A stretch of 64,000 bases of DNA from Exiguobacterium undae DSM 14481 (GTDB lineage Bacteria; Bacillota; Bacilli; Exiguobacteriales; Exiguobacteriaceae), in the NCBI RefSeq assembly GCF_000620805.1, contig NZ_KK211187.1:2218398-2282397 (forward strand), written 5' to 3'. Every line of letters begins with the position of its first letter. Position 1 is the stretch's first letter. Under the pieces are notes generated by a model. That model was not told the origin of the DNA. It worked only from the letters and a program-made list of their open reading frames with translations, and ran no database searches. Position numbers and translations under genes: made by a program. Shown in pieces: positions 60,104 through 64,000 of this stretch.

Positions 60104-61928
60104 GTTTCAGTTGCAGCAAGCAAATAATTTCTTCGAGGACAACAGGTTTTGCAAAAAAATAACCTTGGAATAAATGAATGCCGATATTTTTGGCAATCCG
60201 AACCTCTTCGTCCGTCTCGACACCCTCGACGATACATTCAACATGCATCGATTGACTGAGTTGGAAAATCGATTCTAAGATCGATTGCCGCTTTTCCGAT
60301 TCTTCGACTTGTTCGATAAATTGTTTCGGGACTTTTAATTGACGAAGCGGCAAGAGCCGTTCGAGGACGTGATACGAAGCATGTCCTGTCCCGAAATCAT
60401 CCAGCGAGACCGGGAAATCGAGGGTCTTGATGCGGCGTAATGCCCGTAGAATCGACTGGCTCTCAAAATCGAGCGCCTGACTTTCCGTGATCTCAATCTT
60501 AATTTGTTTTGGTTGCAAGGAATACTTTAGTAACATTCGTTCGATGAACGGCATGAATGAATCATGTGTCAGTTGGCGTGGCGAAACATTCACGGACAAA
60601 CTGAAGTCATCTGGAACAAGGCCAATCAGCTGTTTCCTCGTTTTACAGCCCTCTTCAAAAATCCATTCCCCAAGACGAATGATCAAATCGCTTTTTTCGG
60701 CAATCGGAATGAAAACAGTCGGACGTCCTGCACCCGGGATCGGGCTGTTCCAACGTACAAGTGCTTCAAGGCCAATAAATCGGTCCTGATCGGAATCATA
60801 CTGCAATTGATAAACAAGATAAAAATCGTGATTGATGTCCGCTTGCGATAACGCTTGCGCCGCTTCCACCCGAAGTGCCTGTTCGTCTCTCCACTGTTCA
60901 TTCAGGCACATGACTTTTTCTGAATTCCGGACACTTTCCGGAAGGGCCGATGTAATCTGTTGAATCCGCTTCGTCATGCTGGACGGATGGACTGCCCCGT
61001 CATCGATGACGATATATAAATTGACATAAATCTGATGCCGGTCGACTTGGTAAGGAGCCGACATCTGTTGGCTGAGTCGTTCCATCTCTTCCTGACAAGA
61101 CACGCCGGGAGGTTTTTCCATCACGACGACAAGCGTTCCACCCTCGACACGAACCATCCCTAAATGCGGCGGCAACAAGGTTTTCAGGCGTTCGATACAA
61201 TCAAATAACACCCGTTCTTGAATCTCATCGCCGAAATAACGCGCCAACTCATAATAATTTTCAAGGTGAACGCCAACTAACAACAGTTGTTGATGATCCG
61301 GCTGGGCAAAACGTTCTTCCAGTCCACGCATATTCAGCAGTTGTGTTTGTAGATCATGACGGGCTGCGTCATGTAATTGATTGGCCAGCACTTGAAGACG
61401 ATGGAGATGGCGAAGGTGAAGATGATTAATGATAAAGGCAATACAAATCGCAATCCCAATCATTCCAAGTCGGGCATAGTGATCGGTTGGATCAATTTCG
61501 ACTGAAACCGTCTCCGATCGGAGCATGACATATCCATTGGTCGCAACGATGATGACGACGGCATACCACATCATGATCCGGTCATACGCAATCAAGGCAA
61601 TCATTAAAAATAAAAAGCAACTGGCCCATACCGTAACCGCCGCGTACGGCAACAAACTAATGGACGTAACCGGAATGATCAGAAACATGACGGATAACAA
61701 ATGCGATTGGTAACGGTTCGATAATCGACTGCGGCTGATTAAAAAGGTCATCAGACCAATGAGCACCAGTACGCTGACAATCGTTGATCGATTTAAGTAC
61801 GCATTTTGAATCGTTTCATCCGTCGTGATCCAAAAAATAAGTGCTCCTGCACTCATCAAAAAAAAGGCAAAGTTGCCAATCCACCGTTGCTGATTCTGAA
61901 CGATTTTATCCACTGTCTTGATGGGCAT
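60084..61928 (-). CDS. Membrane EAL-domain protein with degenerate GGDEF
   Basis: Probable cyclic-di-GMP phosphodiesterase, 614 residues. Six or seven membrane segments (18-175), a GGDEF-like domain whose signature has decayed (VEGGTLVVV near 261-269), and an EAL domain: GLEALVRW (EAL at 388-390), NVSPRQL, KIEITES, DD at 510-511 and VEGVET. The usual LKID after DDFGTG is LKVP here (Lys532 kept, Asp replaced by Pro), so activity may be changed. The ATG at 61928 follows AAAGGAGGAG. It faces the GGDEF gene. Confidence 0.9.
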   Translation of the reverse strand: MPIKTVDKIVQNQQRWIGNFAFFLMSAGALIFWITTDETIQNAYLNRSTIVSVLVLIGLMTFLISRSRLSNRYQSHLLSVMFLIIPVTSISLLPYAAVTVWASCFLFLMIALIAYDRIMMWYAVVIIVATNGYVMLRSETVSVEIDPTDHYARLGMIGIAICIAFIINHLHLRHLHRLQVLANQLHDAARHDLQTQLLNMRGLEERFAQPDHQQLLLVGVHLENYYELARYFGDEIQERVLFDCIERLKTLLPPHLGMVRVEGGTLVVVMEKPPGVSCQEEMERLSQQMSAPYQVDRHQIYVNLYIVIDDGAVHPSSMTKRIQQITSALPESVRNSEKVMCLNEQWRDEQALRVEAAQALSQADINHDFYLVYQLQYDSDQDRFIGLEALVRWNSPIPGAGRPTVFIPIAEKSDLIIRLGEWIFEEGCKTRKQLIGLVPDDFSLSVNVSPRQLTHDSFMPFIERMLLKYSLQPKQIKIEITESQALDFESQSILRALRRIKTLDFPVSLDDFGTGHASYHVLERLLPLRQLKVPKQFIEQVEESEKRQSILESIFQLSQSMHVECIVEGVETDEEVRIAKNIGIHLFQGYFFAKPVVLEEIICLLQLKQAEVTD

Positions 61929-62020
61929 CGGTCTCCTCCTTTCTGAATTGGATAATTGTCTTAACTTTTCGACATCACTTCATGATACTCCTGTCCTCCC
62001 ATTCCTAGCAATTATTTCCT

Positions 62021-62064
62021 AAAAAAAGACATGCCCCCTTCGCTTGTTCAAAGGAAACATGTCT
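62021..62064 (-). terminator. Intrinsic terminator after nnrD/nnrE
   Basis: AGACATG (62027-62033) pairs with CATGTCT (62058-62064), with a C-rich/A-rich inner stretch, and seven T's follow on the minus strand. Confidence 0.8.
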
Positions 62065-62078
62065 GTTCATTTTTTACA

Positions 62079-63530
62079 CTAGTTAATACGATCATCGTTT
62101 TCGACTTGACCCAGTTGTTCAATGACGTCCGTCGCGGTGATGCTGCTCGGATGAATGCGTTGTTCTACGTGTTTGGACGCTTGCGCATACCAAGATACCC
62201 CCATGGCAATCAATCGTTCAAGCGGTATCTGTTTGTAGTGTTTACGTTGCCCGAGCAAACTTGTAATCAGACCGAACAACGTATCGCCACTGCCGCCTTT
62301 TGCCAATCCGCTTGACGCCCCGGCAACCACATAACCGCCGCCGTCTGGTTTGGCGATTAGGATCACATGCGCTTTTAAAACGACCGTCACTTGATGCAAC
62401 ATCGCATAATCACTTGCCTGTTCAAATAAATCGTCTTGGACGGTCTGAACGGATTGATTCGTCATCCGTGCAAATTCACCGATGTGCGGCGTGACGACAA
62501 TTGCCGCTTTCCGTTCCGGATAACGATCCCGGATCAATGCGCCCGCATCCAGGACGACCGGGATGTCTTGGTCAAACAAAAGATCCAGCCAGTCCGAGAC
62601 GGAGTCCGAAGCTAAACCGGGTCCGATTCCAGCGACATCCACTTCTGTAATCATCTCTTGAATTGCTTCTGTCGTCTGATCGAGGACCATCGCTTCCGGA
62701 GCATTGACAATCAATCCGACTTGCGCCGTCGGAACCGTTGCGACCTGAAGTTTCCCGACACCGGTCCGAAGAGCAGCACGTGCCGCCAGTTGAATCGAAC
62801 CCGGCATGTGTTCGCTACCACCAATCAACAACGCCGTGCCGTATGTCCCTTTATGACCGTACGCGTCACGGGTCAGCAACGGCGCAATCGACTCGGAAAA
62901 CAACTGCCATCCGCCAAAGGCCGGTAAGCCTAAATCAATCTTCTCCAATCGCCCAAAAAACGGAGCGGTCTTCAGCAAGAAAGCAGACCGTTTAAAGGCA
63001 TGAAGCGAAAACGTCACATCTGCTTTTATTCCCTGACCGGAAAATCCGGTGGAATGATCGGTCGGAATGCCACTCGGAATGTCAACGGCATACAGTATTG
63101 CCCGTTGTTGTTGCTCACGCACCCAATCAAACAAATCGGTCAGCGGTTTCGTCAGGCGGGATTGATCAAACCCCGTCCCAAACAAAGCATCGACCATCAC
63201 ATCGTATTGGCCGCACACTGCCTCTGTCGCCAGACCAAATTTTTCGGCATACCGTTGATGCAGCAAGGCAATCGGTGTTTTCGCCGCTCCGAACGGCGCA
63301 TGAATCGTGACATCATAGCCGTCGCGTATCAGTTCACGGCCAATCACATAGCCGTCTCCCCCATTATTACCCGTCCCACAGAGGATTACGATCCGTTCTT
63401 TCCTGTCGTGGTTGTTCATGACACGTTTAGCGATTTCACTCCCCGCCCGTTCCATCAACACTTCGAGCGGCAAGCCGGAAGTCTTTGCCCACTCATCGAT
63501 CTGTCTTGCCTCCTGTGCCTCATAAATCAT
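62079..63530 (-). CDS. nnrD: Bifunctional NAD(P)H-hydrate epimerase/dehydratase
   Basis: Repairs hydrated NAD(P)H. It has 483 residues: N-terminal YjeF/NnrE epimerase (about 1-205, with GTGNNGGDGYVIGREL) and C-terminal ribokinase-fold NnrD dehydratase (about 215-480, with GIGPGLASDS, VTPHIGEFARM and GGSGDTLFGLI). I chose the ATG at 63530, 6 nt after AGAGGTG; the ATG at 63536 abuts it. Monocistronic between two terminators. Confidence 0.93.
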   Translation of the reverse strand: MIYEAQEARQIDEWAKTSGLPLEVLMERAGSEIAKRVMNNHDRKERIVILCGTGNNGGDGYVIGRELIRDGYDVTIHAPFGAAKTPIALLHQRYAEKFGLATEAVCGQYDVMVDALFGTGFDQSRLTKPLTDLFDWVREQQQRAILYAVDIPSGIPTDHSTGFSGQGIKADVTFSLHAFKRSAFLLKTAPFFGRLEKIDLGLPAFGGWQLFSESIAPLLTRDAYGHKGTYGTALLIGGSEHMPGSIQLAARAALRTGVGKLQVATVPTAQVGLIVNAPEAMVLDQTTEAIQEMITEVDVAGIGPGLASDSVSDWLDLLFDQDIPVVLDAGALIRDRYPERKAAIVVTPHIGEFARMTNQSVQTVQDDLFEQASDYAMLHQVTVVLKAHVILIAKPDGGGYVVAGASSGLAKGGSGDTLFGLITSLLGQRKHYKQIPLERLIAMGVSWYAQASKHVEQRIHPSSITATDVIEQLGQVENDDRIN

Positions 63531-63575
63531 CTCCATCACCTCTGTTCGTATTATTCCCCTTTTAACTGGTTTCAA

Positions 63576-63609
63576 GCAAAAAAAGCCCTTTGAACGACCA
63601 AAGGACTTT
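63576..63609 (-). terminator. Intrinsic terminator after zur
   Basis: AAGCCCTTTG (63583-63592) pairs with CAAAGGACTT (63599-63608), one mismatch, followed by seven T's on the minus strand. Confidence 0.85.
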
Positions 63610-63624
63610 CCAACATCACCTTAT

Positions 63625-64000
63625 TTATTTTTGACAGGCTGCACAACGGCCGTAGATTTCAAATTTATGATCTTCGACTTCGAAGCCCGAATCTTTAATC
63701 GGAGCCACCCATTGCATCGGACAGGCGTCCAATGTTTCTGTTTTTCCACATGTCCGGCAAATCAGATGGTGGTGATGATGTCCCGATTGACACGCTGCCC
63801 GGTACTTCATTTCTCCATCCAATTCCGTTGTCTCTAAAATCTCGATTTCCGCAAAATCGTTTAAGTTCCGGTAAATCGTATCGTAGCTGAGTGACGGGTG
63901 TGACAACCGCAATTCCTCGGCCACTTCCCGTGCACTGACATACCGGTTGGCTTCAAACAGATATGCCAACAAATCCAGACGTTTTGGCGTCATCTTAAAT
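63625..64000 (-). CDS. zur: Fur-family zinc regulator Zur, 5' end cut by window edge
   Basis: Represses zinc uptake and zinc-sparing genes when zinc is replete. At least 124 codons are visible; the frame stays open to base 64000 (codons for Phe-Lys precede the internal Met), and family alignment suggests about 17 more residues beyond. Seen: winged helix RLSHPSLSYDTIYRNLNDFAEIEI in part, HHHHH with LICRTCGK and the second GRCAACQ (structural zinc). HKFEIYGRC resembles Bacillus Zur, and position near yqfW/ispG fits. PerR or Fur are less likely. Confidence 0.87.
   Translation of the reverse strand, partial: FKMTPKRLDLLAYLFEANRYVSAREVAEELRLSHPSLSYDTIYRNLNDFAEIEILETTELDGEMKYRAACQSGHHHHHLICRTCGKTETLDACPMQWVAPIKDSGFEVEDHKFEIYGRCAACQK

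Noticed and set aside
63625-63993. Complete 122-residue Fur-family protein starting at 63993
   Set aside because: The frame continues without stop to the window edge, and alignment to Zur needs about 19 more N-terminal residues, so the gene is cut by the edge.
1-64000. CRISPR arrays, prophage, insertion sequences, integrative elements
   Set aside because: No regularly spaced long repeats, transposase, integrase or phage genes were seen; the tRNA pair has no adjacent integrase or repeated tRNA end.

Overview
The window is a contiguous stretch of chromosome from a Gram-positive, low-to-mid-GC Bacillales bacterium. Gene order follows the Bacillus subtilis yqf-yqg-yqh-yqi arm from buk (left edge, cut) to zur (right edge, cut). 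The protein sequences, the retained spo0A without neighbouring sporulation genes, and the frequent TTG/GTG starts suggest Exiguobacterium or a close relative (inference, no 16S here). I see no prophage, insertion sequence, CRISPR array or clear horizontally acquired island.

Layout. 1-4491: branched-chain keto-acid genes (buk, leucine dehydrogenase, ptb) behind a near-perfect sigma-54 promoter, with the activator bkdR upstream and a phased array of TTGCA repeats. 4613-4873: a small DUF2627 membrane protein. 4881-5467: a gene-free block that looks like a large structured RNA gene of about 590 nt with its own promoter and terminator; this is the most unusual element of the window. 5610-15191: spo0A, recN, argR, tlyA, dxs, ispA, xseB, xseA, folD, nusB. 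15311-19419: accC, accB, efp, papP, aroQ. 19576-23457: yqhQ, yqhP, a second HPRT, mntR, lipM and a rhodanese. 23514-27428: the glycine cleavage genes gcvT-gcvPA-gcvPB. 27611-31899: aroK and a complete comGA-GG pseudopilus operon. 31959-38414: mgsR/spx-like, DUF2626, glyoxalase-II-like hydrolase, DUF2759, ltaS, glcK, yqgQ and an M42 peptidase. 38606-45001: acetyltransferase, L-lactate dehydrogenase with redox-type operators, DUF92, 5-FTHF cyclo-ligase, rpmG, and a GH57/DUF4912 pair. 45111-49557: the pstSCAB-phoU operon behind a Pho box. 49781-56210: pbpA, sodA, a cytoplasmic alpha-amylase, two CAU tRNAs and a Na/Pi cotransporter. 56433-64000: an orphan membrane protein, ispG, a nucleotidase, a convergent GGDEF/EAL pair, nnrD/E and zur.

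How the genes fit together. Isoprenoid synthesis is represented by dxs, ispA and ispG, folate/one-carbon metabolism by folD, gcv and the cyclo-ligase, lipid metabolism by accBC, lipM and ptb/buk, and phosphate supply by two systems (ABC and Na-coupled). Redox and metal control is visible as Rex-like and CRP/FNR-like sites at ldh, mntR, zur, sodA and a zinc-free L33. Compared with spore-formers, spoIVB is missing between recN and spo0A, and the spoIIIA operon is missing between efp and accB, while Spo0A itself looks intact. Most genes are on the minus strand, with compact operons and clear intrinsic terminators. Start sites were set from ribosome-binding sites and family N-termini; where two were possible this is stated.
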